Below the pieces are notes generated by a model. It saw only the letters and a program-made list of their open reading frames with translations. It did not search any database and was not told the DNA's origin. The position numbers and the translations under genes were made by a program. A stretch of DNA of 64,000 nucleotides from Psychrobacter okhotskensis (lineage in GTDB: Bacteria; Pseudomonadota; Gammaproteobacteria; Pseudomonadales; Moraxellaceae): positions 1 to 64,000 of the forward strand of contig NZ_JABRVQ010000017.1 of the NCBI RefSeq assembly GCF_013248965.1. Reading direction: 5' to 3'. The stretch's first letter is position 1; the number at the start of each line of letters is the position of its first letter. Shown here piece by piece: positions 54,456 to 63,793 of the stretch.

Positions 54456-55670
54456 ATGATCGGCAGGCTCAAAATAAAACCTATCCAAGCCCGAGATATC
54501 AGCGAGTCAAATCGTCCCTCAACCACGCTTGAGCTGCTATTTGACTTGGTTTATGTCATTGCTGTCGCCACCGCTGCCAATGGTTTTTATAATCGCTTGA
54601 GTGAGCACGATTTTTCAGGTTTTTTGACCTTTACTGTGGCATTTTTTATCTTGTGGAATGCGTGGACCAGCTTTACGTGGTTTGCGTCAGGCTATGACCC
54701 TGACGACTGGTTTTATCGCATCTCAGTCATGTTTCAGATGTTTGGCTCTCTCATGATAGCCGCCAACATTCATCAGTTTTATGAGCAAGGGCTGACTTGG
54801 ATTGGGGTGACGGGTTATGCCATCATGCGGCTAGCAAGCTGTAGTCAATGGTGGCGTGTCTATCGACAAGTTCCAGGTCATAAAAAAGTCGCTGGGCGCA
54901 GTATGGTCGGTCTGTTAACTTTACAGGCGTTGTGGATTATCTGGTTGTTTTTACCATCCGCGTTACAAACGCCCGCCTTGTTTCTGTTCATAGCAGCAGA
55001 ACTACTCATGCCAGTATGGGCACGTTCAGAGCAGTTTGATAACTGGCACCCTGGACACATTGCTGAGCGTTATGGACTCTTGACCATTATCGTATTGGGC
55101 GAGGGTGTGGTAGGGGTTAGTAACAGTATTCAATATTTTTTGGTCAACTCTACCTCTGCTGCGAGTAGCATCCTGTTACTCGGCTCAAGCTTAGTCGCTC
55201 TCGTGTTTTCTTTATGGTGGCTGTATTTTATCGTGCCCTTTGATACCATTTTAAATAAAGAGCGCCGACGTCATGATTTGTTTTTATTTGGTTATGGGCA
55301 CTTTTTTATCTTTGCTGCCTTAGCAGGTTTGGGCAGTATGCTGAATTTGGTTACCGAATCTGTCGCCGGTGAGAATGGTGATAGCGTCCAAAAAGTCATT
55401 TCAGAACCTTATGCAATGGGCATGTTAATGAGCATGTTGGTGGTGTTTTTATTGACGCTGACTATATTAAGAGAATTGATGTGCCGTAGATCGAGCCATA
55501 ATGTTATTGCAATGCTCCTTGCACTGACCATCATTGGACTGAGCTATACAGCGGTCACGCAAGGATTGCCCATCACCTATGGCATTTGGCTGAGTATCTT
55601 GGCACCTGTGGTGATGATTTGGTATTTTGGGCAAGACAATAAGCATTGGCTGGTCAAAGAAGATGTTTAA
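54456..55670 (+). CDS. ltrA: LtrA-family membrane protein (low temperature requirement A)
   Basis: A 404-residue polytopic membrane protein with about ten to eleven helices. The family signature lies near the N-terminus, ESNRPSTTLELLFDLVYVIAVATAA, followed by FLTFTVAFFILWNAWTSFTWFASGYDPDDWFYRISVMFQMFGSLMIA. Later comes HPGHIAERYGLLTIIVLGEGVVG. LtrA was named from Listeria mutants unable to grow in the cold. Its molecular function is unknown. It is a single gene with no partner apparent. Confidence 0.88.
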   Translation: MIGRLKIKPIQARDISESNRPSTTLELLFDLVYVIAVATAANGFYNRLSEHDFSGFLTFTVAFFILWNAWTSFTWFASGYDPDDWFYRISVMFQMFGSLMIAANIHQFYEQGLTWIGVTGYAIMRLASCSQWWRVYRQVPGHKKVAGRSMVGLLTLQALWIIWLFLPSALQTPALFLFIAAELLMPVWARSEQFDNWHPGHIAERYGLLTIIVLGEGVVGVSNSIQYFLVNSTSAASSILLLGSSLVALVFSLWWLYFIVPFDTILNKERRRHDLFLFGYGHFFIFAALAGLGSMLNLVTESVAGENGDSVQKVISEPYAMGMLMSMLVVFLLTLTILRELMCRRSSHNVIAMLLALTIIGLSYTAVTQGLPITYGIWLSILAPVVMIWYFGQDNKHWLVKEDV

Positions 55671-56089
55671 GGCTGACTTATTTATTAATACTGCTGCTAT
55701 TTGACGATTTGATAAAAACCTCTAAAAAATCAGAACATAGCAGTTCATAATAATTACGACATCCTAAAAAATGTAGTGGTACAATAAATTTGAACACTAG
55801 TCCACTCTATCGATATATATATTTTACTTTTATATTTACCTGTTTGGCTTCGCTCCCAAGGCATGTTCTCATTTTAAAAATGGTGCTAAAAATGAGATAA
55901 ATCGTAGTTAAACAAAGAAAATAGAGCAGATAATATCGATATATTAACGGGTTATTTAACGCTGTTTAGCGAAATTTAACCACTTTTAGTCCATTTAGAT
56001 GACTATTGTTTGAATTGAGACACGCCCTAGTTGGTGGAATCAACACAGTTATAACTGCTATTAAAAGCATTATTAAAAAAGGATTTTTT
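55671..56089. other. 419-bp AT-rich gap
   Basis: No gene was recognised. An inverted repeat TCTCATTTT...AAAATGAGA (55867-55897) is the only structure seen; it may be a weak terminator for ltrA. Confidence 0.4.
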
Positions 56090-57406
56090 ATGCCCAGTAA
56101 AAAACAAAGCAGTCTTTCTAAGTTAGTAAATAACAATCCATTGCAGCATGCTGGTTATTTGGCAGTTGCCAAAACGCGTGCCAAAGTGCTAAAAGCCTTT
56201 TCTTACGTAGTGCCTATCAGAAGACCGATGCTATTCGTTGGTGAGACTGCCTGTGATGAGTTATGTGATATGCTCATCAATGAAGGCAGTAGCAATGTAT
56301 TTATCGTCACTGATGCCGTATTGAATAAGCTTGGTATACCTGCCAAAGTGACCGACTATCTAGATAGTAAAAACATCCGCTATCAGCTCTATGATGGTGT
56401 GACACCAGACCCTACTTTTAAGGTCATAGAAGAAGGCCTGCGCAAATCTATCGATGCTAAGTGCGACTCTATACTGGCTATCGGCGGCGGTTCAGTCATC
56501 GACGCGGCTAAGATGATTGCAATGTCGCAGGGCAATAATTGTAAACCTAGACAACTTATTGGAATTCTAAAAGCCAGAAAACCTTCTACGCCGCTATATT
56601 GTATTCCTACTACTGCTGGTACGGGCTCAGAGGCAACGCTTGGTGCGGTAGTGTCAGACGATGAAACCCATCAAAAGGCCTTATCTATTGATCCAAGAAT
56701 GGTGCCATTAGCAGCGGCCATCGATCCGGTCATTATGAAAGGCATGCCTGCGCATATCACAGCCGATACCGGTATTGATGTATTGACCCATGCACTAGAG
56801 GCGTGGATGAGCGTGAACGCAAGCGTAGAGACTGACTACTATGCAGCTTCGGCTGTTAAGTCTGTCATGAAATATCTACCGATGGCTTATAAAGATGGTG
56901 GGGATTTAAAAGCCCGTGAAGCGATGGGTATTGCGGCTCACTACGGTGGTATTGCCTTTAATAAAGCTGGTCTAGGTTATGTTCATGCTATCGCTCATCA
57001 ATTAGGCGCGTATTATAGTATTCCTCATGGTCGTGCGAATGCCATCGTCTTGCCTTATGTATTGGACTTAAATCGTAAAGCAAGTGAAAAACGACTGGCA
57101 ACATTGGCAAGAAAAACGGGCATGGTCAAGCACGATCAAGCGAGTAGTAGCAATGGTCAGATAGCAGATGACTTAATCGCCCAAGTACGAGAGCTGATCA
57201 AAAGCTTAAATATTGATCCAACCGTCAAAGGTATGAAAAGCAGTGACTTTGACAGTATCGCTAAAGCCGCTGCTAAAGAAGTCAGTGATACCTATGCAGT
57301 GCCGACTTATATGCCAGCGTCTGGTATCAAGGAAATCTTGACCAAGATTATGCAAGAAAGTGAAGCTCTTGCTGGTAAAGATAAAAATAGTGACAATGCA
57401 GCATAG
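56090..57406 (+). CDS. Iron-containing alcohol dehydrogenase
   Basis: A 438-residue type III (Fe) alcohol dehydrogenase oxidising or reducing short alcohols/aldehydes with NAD(P). It has the nucleotide motif ILAIGGGSVIDAAKMIA, PTTAGTGSEATLGAVV, and the metal ligands Asp and His in DTGIDVLTHALEAW and two His in VHAIAHQLGAYYSIPHGRANA. The frame is open 28 codons upstream, but AAAAGGA precedes the ATG at 56090 at ideal distance. A distinctive N-terminal extension (about 1-45) is present. The precise substrate is unknown. A perfect terminator follows. Confidence 0.92.
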   Translation: MPSKKQSSLSKLVNNNPLQHAGYLAVAKTRAKVLKAFSYVVPIRRPMLFVGETACDELCDMLINEGSSNVFIVTDAVLNKLGIPAKVTDYLDSKNIRYQLYDGVTPDPTFKVIEEGLRKSIDAKCDSILAIGGGSVIDAAKMIAMSQGNNCKPRQLIGILKARKPSTPLYCIPTTAGTGSEATLGAVVSDDETHQKALSIDPRMVPLAAAIDPVIMKGMPAHITADTGIDVLTHALEAWMSVNASVETDYYAASAVKSVMKYLPMAYKDGGDLKAREAMGIAAHYGGIAFNKAGLGYVHAIAHQLGAYYSIPHGRANAIVLPYVLDLNRKASEKRLATLARKTGMVKHDQASSSNGQIADDLIAQVRELIKSLNIDPTVKGMKSSDFDSIAKAAAKEVSDTYAVPTYMPASGIKEILTKIMQESEALAGKDKNSDNAA

Positions 57407-57450
57407 CAGCATAGATTATTTTATCTATTTAATCATGTCGCTGATAAACT

Positions 57451-57487
57451 AAAAAAGCTTATTATCATAGGATAATAAGCTTTTTTT
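57451..57487 (+). terminator. Terminator of the alcohol dehydrogenase gene
   Basis: AAAAAAGCTTATTATC-ATAG-GATAATAAGCTTTTTT is a perfect stem with a 4-base loop followed by T, 44 bases past the stop. Confidence 0.9.
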
Positions 57488-57591
57488 ATTAGAAACAATT
57501 GAACTCGTTTTATATATATAACAATATAGGAATATTGTGGTGACACCAAGGGGTCACTATAGTTACACGAAAATTCTTTTAGGAAATAGTT

Positions 57592-58803
57592 ATGAATCGT
57601 ATATTGCCGTCTAGAATTATCGGATTAGTGATCGTGGCAAGCAGTGCGTTGTACGCAGGTTGTGCTTCTACCGAAACCAACACCGCTGTGAAGGATGTAA
57701 ATGCTGCCAATCCTTATGCGCCGACGACTCCAGGACTGGCAGTAGCAACGGTCGCTGGTGGGTGTTTTTGGTGCGTGGAAGCAGGCTATGAGAAAATCCC
57801 TGGGGTCATAGAAGTGGTGTCTGGCTATACAGGTGGTAATGTCGAAAACCCAACTTATAAACAAGTATCAGCAGGTGGTACGGGTCATACGGAAGCGGCG
57901 CAAGTATATTATGACCCTACACAGATTACCTATAACGGTATCGTACAGGCGTTATGGCGCATTGCTGATCCCACTGATAATAAAGGTCAGTATGTGGATC
58001 GAGGTACGCAGTATCGCCCCGCTATTTTTTATAATAATGCGCAAGAAAAACAGATAGCAGAAACTGCCAAGCAATCATTGCAGGACTCTGGGGTATATGA
58101 CAAACCAGTGGTGATCGAAATTGTACCTGCGAGCACTTTTTATCCAGCAGAAGAGTATCATCAGGATTATTATAAAAAAAACCCGCTACGCTATAAGGCT
58201 TATACCTTCAACTCTGGTCGCTATCAATTTATCGAAAGCGTCTATGGCAAAAACTATGAGCTAGATTTCAACCAGTTTAAACCGACTGCGGCCAGCTCTA
58301 AACAGGCAGCTTTAAATGAAACAGCAACTAAAGCAAGCACGGGCTTCAACCCAAAAACCTTTGTGAAGCCAACACAGGAAACGCTGAAAAAGTCGCTGAG
58401 TGATATTCAATATAAAGTTACGCAAAAAGAAGGTACCGAGCGCGCCTTTGATAACGCTTATTGGGATAATAAAGCGCCAGGGCTTTACGTCGATGTGATA
58501 TCGGGCGAGCCGCTATATTCTTCTCGTGACCAATTCAAGTCTGGCACAGGCTGGCCCAGCTTTATCCGTCCGTTGAGCGCTGACGTGGTCGTCGAAAAAG
58601 AAGATCGTGGTATTTTTTCAACTCGTACCGAAATTCGCAGCCGCTATGCTGACTCTCATGTAGGTCACGTATTTGATGATGGTCCAGCACCGACGGGCAA
58701 ACGCTATTGCATGAACTCAGCGGCAATGCGCTTTATTCCGCTAGCGGAGATGGAAGAAGCGGGTTATGGTAACTGGATTGATGCGGTAAAATCAGTGAGT
58801 TAG
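57592..58803 (+). CDS. msrAB: MsrA-MsrB fusion lipoprotein, methionine sulfoxide reductase
   Basis: Repairs oxidised methionine in envelope proteins, both S and R isomers. The 403-residue product has a lipobox (LYAGC, Cys24). An MsrA domain (about 49-215) carries the catalytic GCFWC (Cys58). A linker (about 225-265) precedes an MsrB domain (about 270-395) with [29 protein letters not shown] and the catalytic Cys in [11 protein letters not shown]. The zinc CxxC pairs of many MsrB proteins are absent. It resembles Neisseria PilB/MsrAB but lacks the thioredoxin-like domain, so an outside electron donor is needed. It is convergent with folE. Confidence 0.93.
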   Translation: MNRILPSRIIGLVIVASSALYAGCASTETNTAVKDVNAANPYAPTTPGLAVATVAGGCFWCVEAGYEKIPGVIEVVSGYTGGNVENPTYKQVSAGGTGHTEAAQVYYDPTQITYNGIVQALWRIADPTDNKGQYVDRGTQYRPAIFYNNAQEKQIAETAKQSLQDSGVYDKPVVIEIVPASTFYPAEEYHQDYYKKNPLRYKAYTFNSGRYQFIESVYGKNYELDFNQFKPTAASSKQAALNETATKASTGFNPKTFVKPTQETLKKSLSDIQYKVTQKEGTERAFDNAYWDNKAPGLYVDVISGEPLYSSRDQFKSGTGWPSFIRPLSADVVVEKEDRGIFSTRTEIRSRYADSHVGHVFDDGPAPTGKRYCMNSAAMRFIPLAEMEEAGYGNWIDAVKSVS

Positions 58804-58855
58804 AATTTTCTCAACACGGCACAGTATCCCTGTTTTAGAGATATCTGAATTGCAT

Positions 58856-58888
58856 AAAAAAAGGACACTTGATGAGTGTCCTTTTTTT
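58856..58888. terminator. Terminator between msrAB and folE
   Basis: AAAAAAAGGACACT-TGATG-AGTGTCCTTTTTTT is a perfect stem with A and T runs on both sides, immediately left of repeat copy 4. Confidence 0.9.
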
Positions 58889-58891
58889 GTT

Positions 58892-59027
58892 CTATAGTCA
58901 AAACATCCTAAAAACGTGACGGTATAGCTGATATCAGTTTTTTATAGCCTCTGTCTGCGCAGGCACAGCAAGCAAAATGGATATCAGCAGTGCATGATGG
59001 TTCGATATTACTTTTCATTCACTATAG
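58892..59027. repeat. Miniature palindromic repeat, copy 4
   Basis: A 136-bp element starting CTATAGTCAAAACATCCTAA and ending (reverse strand) CTATAGTGAATGAAAAGTAA. The internal GATATCAG / TGGATATCAGC arms surround the core GTCTGCGCAGGCACAGCAAG. Opposite in orientation to copies 2 and 3. Lies between the convergent msrAB and folE, only 9 bases after the folE stop. Confidence 0.85.
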
Positions 59028-59036
59028 GATACCAAC

Positions 59037-59648
59037 TTAAAACGCTGGTTGACGCTTAGGTACGGCATTTAAGAATTCGTTGCGTGCTTGGTTATCATGC
59101 ACATATTCACCAAGCATCGCTGTGCTGCGTGTGGTTGAATGCTGCTTATTGACACCGCGCATCATCATGCACATGTGTGATGCATCCATTACCACAGCTA
59201 CACCACGGCAGCCCGTTACATCCATGATGGTCTGTGCCACTTGCTCACTCAGGTTTTCTTGAATCTGCAAACGGCGAGCAAACATATCGACGATACGCGC
59301 AAACTTTGACAGCCCTAAGACTTGTCCGTTTGGCAGATAACCGATATGTGCCACCCCATGAAAGGGGAGCATATGATGCTCACATAACGAATAAAACTCA
59401 ATATTTTGTACTAAAACCAATTCGCGATTGGTCGACGGGAATACCGCGTCATTGACCACTTCATCCAAGCTTTGATGATAGCCTTGGGTTAAATGAGCAA
59501 ATGCTTTTGCCGCTCGAATGGGCGTATCTAGCAATCCAGGACGATCTAAGTCTTCGCCAGTTGATTCAATCAGTTGACGATAGGATACAACGCTTTCTTG
59601 ATAATCTGAGGAGACGATAGGGGTGTTACTCATAAGTTTGGCAGCCAT
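59037..59648 (-). CDS. folE: GTP cyclohydrolase I
   Basis: First enzyme of folate (pterin) synthesis, giving 7,8-dihydroneopterin triphosphate. The 203-residue protein has the zinc and substrate site [49 protein letters not shown] and [18 protein letters not shown] (second zinc Cys). It is the zinc-dependent type IA enzyme, not FolE2. The C-terminus (KRQPAF) ends close to repeat copy 4. Confidence 0.95.
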   Translation of the reverse strand: MAAKLMSNTPIVSSDYQESVVSYRQLIESTGEDLDRPGLLDTPIRAAKAFAHLTQGYHQSLDEVVNDAVFPSTNRELVLVQNIEFYSLCEHHMLPFHGVAHIGYLPNGQVLGLSKFARIVDMFARRLQIQENLSEQVAQTIMDVTGCRGVAVVMDASHMCMMMRGVNKQHSTTRSTAMLGEYVHDNQARNEFLNAVPKRQPAF

Positions 59649-59960
59649 CCAAAATGTGGGTGTAGCTTAACGCTAAATCCTTGTTTATAAACAACGGTTA
59701 TAAAGGATTTTTATAAAAATTGTGCAAGCTGGGAGGGCTGTGATTATACTTTAAATCTGCTCAACTTCATACCGCTGTGGCAGTAGTTAAGTGTTTAATC
59801 AATATAGTCACTCGTTGAACACTCAAAATAGTTTACGACTGTATACTTAAATTATTTCGTGTATAATAAGTCATCTTTATATCTATCTTTTTTATTCATG
59901 GTTATTATCTTATTAAAACAAACTAAATAAATAACGTTGATCGACTCAAAAGGAAATATT
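59649..59960. other. 312-bp divergent promoter region, folE / fabI
   Basis: No gene. A TATAAT at 59862-59867 is a likely -10 box for fabI, about 95 bases before its ATG, without a convincing -35. The folE side shows an inverted pair AAATCCTT...AAGGATTT but no identified regulator site. Confidence 0.5.
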
Positions 59961-60770
59961 ATGCTACTGCAAGGACAACGGTTCGTCGTCACTGGCATCG
60001 CCAGCAAACTCTCTATTGCTTGGGCTATCGCAGAGGCGTTGCACCGCGAAGGCGCGTCACTCATCTTAACCTATCCTAATGATAAGATTAAAAAACGCGT
60101 TGATATGGCTGCGGAGAAGTTCGAAGCAGACTTGGTATTAGAGTGTGATGTGGCTTCTGATGAGTCTATCGCGGCGTGTTTTGAGCAAGTCACCGCACAT
60201 TGGGGCGACGGTATCGATGGTGTGGTACATGCGATTGGCTTTGCCCCGATGGATCAACTCGATGGTGATTTCGTTAGCGCCACAACGCGTGAAGGCAGCC
60301 ATATTGCGCATGATATCTCCAGCTATAGTTTCGTCGCGCTAGCCAAAGCAGCACGAGAGCTTTTGGCCATGCGTCACGGCTCAATGCTGACCTTGACTTA
60401 TGAAGGTAGTATTTCGGTATTGCCAAATTACAACGTCATGGGTATGGCAAAAGCCAGTCTTGAAGCCAGTGTTCGCTATCTAGCGACCTCTATGGGCGGT
60501 GAAGGTATCCGCGTCAATGCTATTTCGGCAGGTCCTATCCGCACGCTAGCTGCCAGTGGTATTAAGTCTTTCCGTAAAATGCTGGATATTAGCGAAAAAA
60601 TTGCACCGCTACAGCGTAATGTCAGCCAAACAGAAGTGGGAAATGCGGCACTATTTTTATTGTCGCCTTGGGCTTCAGGTATTACTGGTGAGATTATGTT
60701 CGTTGACGCTGGTTTTAATACTGTTGCTATCAGTGAGCAATTGATGATGCTTGATGAGCCACAGCAGTAA
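59961..60770 (+). CDS. fabI: Enoyl-[acyl-carrier-protein] reductase (NADH), FabI
   Basis: Last step of each fatty-acid elongation cycle. The 269-residue short-chain-dehydrogenase-type protein has [38 protein letters not shown], and the catalytic Tyr147, Tyr157 and Lys164 ([18 protein letters not shown]). [21 protein letters not shown] follows. Gly93 and Phe204, positions where changes give triclosan resistance in E. coli (Gly93, Phe203), are the wild-type residues. The frame runs 8 codons upstream, but AAAAGGAAA before the ATG at 59961 fixes the start. Confidence 0.96.
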   Translation: MLLQGQRFVVTGIASKLSIAWAIAEALHREGASLILTYPNDKIKKRVDMAAEKFEADLVLECDVASDESIAACFEQVTAHWGDGIDGVVHAIGFAPMDQLDGDFVSATTREGSHIAHDISSYSFVALAKAARELLAMRHGSMLTLTYEGSISVLPNYNVMGMAKASLEASVRYLATSMGGEGIRVNAISAGPIRTLAASGIKSFRKMLDISEKIAPLQRNVSQTEVGNAALFLLSPWASGITGEIMFVDAGFNTVAISEQLMMLDEPQQ

Positions 60771-60801
60771 TTGTTTAAAAGGTCTTTAATTGTGTTTTAT
60801 C

Positions 60802-60824
60802 AGGGTGTGTTGAATATTCAATAT
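60802..60824 (+). repeat. Solitary copy resembling the 54087 element's terminal repeat
   Basis: AGGGTGTGTTGAATATTCAA followed by TAT differs at only a few positions from the terminal repeat AGGGTCTGTTGAACATTCAA at 54088. No partner end was found nearby, so it may be a remnant or chance. Confidence 0.4.
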
Positions 60825-60967
60825 GCTCTAATTCTTGAGATTTATAAAATCCATTGACCATGACAAACCTTTAGTGCAATCATAGTAATGACAGAGAAGG
60901 CAGCCAACCGGCTGTCTTTTTTGGTTATACTACGGGCTTTTTGGTAACAAGCCTTTAGGTGCTAGAT

Positions 60968-61669
60968 ATGATAACCAAATTACCAAGGTGGATATTGTGG
61001 GGCGGTGCTGTACTTGCCTTTAGTGCGGGCTGCCTCAATACGGCAGCATTAATGGGATTTACCAATTTATCCGTGTCGCATGTCACTGGCAATGTGAGCC
61101 TATTTGCTGCCGCTATTGCTCATTTTGATGCTGTCAGTATTCTATATATTGGCGCGTCGTTGTTATCATTTTTGGCGGGGGCAGTATTGAGTGGTTTTGT
61201 CATTGGGCAAACCTCATTGAAGTTAGGACGGCGCTATGGCACTGCGCTTTATATTGAAGCGGCGTTATTATTGCTCAGTTATTGGTTATATCAGCAGCAT
61301 GATTATCTAGGACAATTGGCCGCTGCCATGGCGTGCGGATTACAGAATGCGATGGTGGCGACCTATAGCGGCGCAGTCATTCGTACTACTCATCTAACGG
61401 GTCTAACGTCAGACATGGGTGCTGCTATCGGTAATTGGCTAGCAGGACGCTCAATCAGTAGGCCGACATTGGGCTTTCAGGCGATTATTTGGTATTGCTT
61501 TTGCGGTGGCGGGGTAGTGGGTGCGTTTTTATATGCCAAAATTGGCTATGGCGCATTGTTTGTACCGATCACTATCGTGCTAACGGCGGCATTTGTCTAT
61601 AACTATGCCTCAGATCATTTGCCAGAACAGAGACCACCACAAGCAAAAAAGCGCTCATCAGCAAGATAG
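60968..61669 (+). CDS. DUF1275 (YoaK-type) membrane protein
   Basis: A 233-residue protein with six hydrophobic segments and the DUF1275 pattern: GGAVLAFSAGCLNTAALMGF, SVSHVTGNVSLFAAAI, AAAMACGLQNAMVATYSGAVIRTTHLTGLTSDMGAAIGNWL. The function is unknown; it is often described as a putative transporter. The frame begins at a GTG three codons earlier, but the ATG at 60968 has AGG at a better distance. A terminator overlaps its stop. Confidence 0.88.
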   Translation: MITKLPRWILWGGAVLAFSAGCLNTAALMGFTNLSVSHVTGNVSLFAAAIAHFDAVSILYIGASLLSFLAGAVLSGFVIGQTSLKLGRRYGTALYIEAALLLLSYWLYQQHDYLGQLAAAMACGLQNAMVATYSGAVIRTTHLTGLTSDMGAAIGNWLAGRSISRPTLGFQAIIWYCFCGGGVVGAFLYAKIGYGALFVPITIVLTAAFVYNYASDHLPEQRPPQAKKRSSAR

Positions 61670-61679
61670 GCGCTTTTAG
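61647..61679 (+). terminator. Terminator overlapping the end of the DUF1275 gene
   Basis: AAAAGCGC (61647-61654) pairs with GCGCTTTT (61670-61677); the left arm lies inside the last codons. Confidence 0.65.
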
Positions 61680-61712
61680 ACTATATTTTATGGCTTTTTA
61701 TACCGAACCGAA

Positions 61713-61877
61713 CTATTTATCTTCTTCTGGATTGTGATCTTCATGTTCGTGCATACCTTGCATCATATCTAAGGCAGAGTCATCAGTACGTTGTTGGTCT
61801 TTTTTATCTAGACCATCTTGATTGATATCCTTCGGTGCCATCTTCGTGGTTGCATCTGTTTTGTTTGGGTCTGTCAT
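61713..61877 (-). CDS. Small acidic hydrophilic protein of unknown function
   Basis: A 54-residue product beginning MTDPNKTDATTKMAPKDINQ and ending HEHEDHNPEEDK: strongly charged, no cysteine, no membrane segment, probably disordered. AGGAG stands 7 bases before the ATG at 61877, a very good site, so the gene is likely real. The frame opens 11 codons earlier without such support. The His/Glu-rich end could bind metal, but nothing proves it. No relative was recognised. Confidence 0.65.
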   Translation of the reverse strand: MTDPNKTDATTKMAPKDINQDGLDKKDQQRTDDSALDMMQGMHEHEDHNPEEDK

Positions 61878-62180
61878 AACGTGCTCCTGTTTGTTTTTGT
61901 TAACTGCCAATAAAAATAGCTATATGCAATATTTATGGGCGTTTGGTTTTATTTCACATAGTAAGTATGAGATAGAGCTACCTTGTTGTACAGGTACGGT
62001 GTAGGCTTGTTTAGTGACGATGTGTAACGAGGTATCACTGGGATGCTGATGATTTCTGTTCAATGTCATTTACAATAGCAGAGAATAGGTTTCGAAATAA
62101 ATTGCTGTTAGCAATTATGATTAAAAGTTATCTTTATATTTTAGTTTTTTCAACGTCTTTGAGGACAATAAGGATATGTT

Positions 62181-63602
62181 ATGTCAGAGCAAAAGTTAGA
62201 CAGCCATCTTCCTGATGATGGCAATGAGTATTTATTTACCGACACCTTTCCAAAGGGTACAGGCAAAGGGCTGATAGTGGTCATCATTGCTGCCATTGTC
62301 AGTATGGTTATTTATAATGTATTGCCGTTCGATATCAATGCCAATAAAGGCTTGGCCATGCTGTTCTTCATCGGCGTGCTATGGCTGACAGAAGCACTAC
62401 ATGTGACCATTACTGCACTATTAGTGGTGGTGGTTGGCGCGCTAATTGGTATTCCAGAATTCGATGCCGAAATCGGCTTGCAGAGTTTTGCTAACCCAAC
62501 GATTTACTTGTTTTTTGGTGGTTTTGCTTTGGCTGCCGCCTTGCATGTACAGCAATTGGACAAAAAAATTGCGCTAAAAATTCTATCCATGTCAGGTGGC
62601 AAGCTTGGCACGGCTGTATTTTTAATATTTGGGGTCACTGCATTTTTGTCGATGTGGATATCGAACACTGCCACAGCTGCGATGATGCTACCTCTTGCGC
62701 TCGGTATCCTGACGCAGGTTGACCGCGAAAAAGATCGCGGTACGTTTGTGTTTGTATTATTGGGTATCGCTTACTCTGCCAGTTTGGGTGGTCTGGGTAC
62801 GATTGTTGGTTCACCGCCTAACGCCATCGCGGCAAAAGCGCTTGATATTGCGTTTATCGATTGGATGAAATTCGGTATTCCAATGATGTTAGTGCTATTG
62901 CCACTATTACTGGGGGCGATGTATTTGTTCCTGAAACCCAATCTTAATCGTACGGTCGTCCTTGTCGAAGAGGAACCTATTGAGTGGAATAAGCCTCGGG
63001 TAGTGACGATTATTGTCTTTATCGTGACAGCACTCAGTTGGATATTCTCCAAAAAAATCGGTGCGGCACTTGATATCACCGATACCGATGCGGTCATTGC
63101 ATTGTCTGCAGCAGCAGCGGTAGTGAGCTTGGGACTTGTATCGTGGAAGCAAGTCTCTGACAATACTGATTGGGGTGTGCTCATGTTGTTCGGTGGTGGT
63201 ATCGCACTATCAACAATTTTGAAAGTTTCTGGCGCCTCCTTAGTGCTGGGCGAGACCGTGGCCAATGCGTTGTCTTCGGCACCACTTATTATCGTAATGA
63301 TTGCGGTATCGGCATTTATTATCTTCTTAACAGAGTTCGCGTCTAATACTGCCTCTGCCGCGTTATTAGTGCCGGTATTCGCTGCTATTGCTGAGCAAAT
63401 GGGTTTACCACATGAAGTGTTGGTATTGGTCATCGGTATTGGTGCTTCTTGTGCCTTTATGCTTCCTGTCGCCACACCACCAAACGCGATTGTATTTGGT
63501 ACGGGGCTTATCAAGCAGTCAGAGATGATACGGACGGGTATCATTCTCAATATTATCGCCACCTTTGTCGTTGGGCTGTGGGCGTATTTTTTCTTAATTT
63601 AG
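62181..63602 (+). CDS. SLC13/DASS-family anion symporter
   Basis: A 473-residue inner-membrane transporter of the divalent anion:Na+ symporter family (dicarboxylates, citrate or sulfate). The two hallmark repeats are MWISNTATAAMMLPLALGI near residue 158 and FASNTASAALLVPVFAAIAEQ near residue 390, each with the SNT sodium/substrate motif. GGLGTIVGSPPNAIAAKAL and LPVATPPNAIVFGTG complete the two half-helix hairpins. The N-terminal 35 residues are cytoplasmic. The substrate cannot be read from sequence; a dicarboxylate is most likely. A terminator follows. Confidence 0.92.
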   Translation: MSEQKLDSHLPDDGNEYLFTDTFPKGTGKGLIVVIIAAIVSMVIYNVLPFDINANKGLAMLFFIGVLWLTEALHVTITALLVVVVGALIGIPEFDAEIGLQSFANPTIYLFFGGFALAAALHVQQLDKKIALKILSMSGGKLGTAVFLIFGVTAFLSMWISNTATAAMMLPLALGILTQVDREKDRGTFVFVLLGIAYSASLGGLGTIVGSPPNAIAAKALDIAFIDWMKFGIPMMLVLLPLLLGAMYLFLKPNLNRTVVLVEEEPIEWNKPRVVTIIVFIVTALSWIFSKKIGAALDITDTDAVIALSAAAAVVSLGLVSWKQVSDNTDWGVLMLFGGGIALSTILKVSGASLVLGETVANALSSAPLIIVMIAVSAFIIFLTEFASNTASAALLVPVFAAIAEQMGLPHEVLVLVIGIGASCAFMLPVATPPNAIVFGTGLIKQSEMIRTGIILNIIATFVVGLWAYFFLI

Positions 63603-63634
63603 TCTTATAATAAGCTGACTATAAATCCATGACA

Positions 63635-63670
63635 CCCGATGTTTGAGTTACTCTCGAGCATCGGGTTTTT
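63635..63670 (+). terminator. Terminator of the SLC13 transporter gene
   Basis: CCCGATG / CATCGGG with a 17-base interior, followed by TTTTTATTT, about 30 bases past the stop. Confidence 0.75.
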
Positions 63671-63793
63671 ATTTACTATTGGCCTGAATGTCTGTATAAA
63701 ATACTTAATATTTGTTTGTTTATAAGTAATAACAGGTTTGAACGAGATTAACATCACATATTAGCGTCATCTCATTAAACGGATTTAATAAAA

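Noticed and set aside
62771..63562. 263-codon reverse frame inside the SLC13 gene
   Set aside because: It is the antisense of a well-supported transporter with clear SNT motifs; the translation has no protein-like features.
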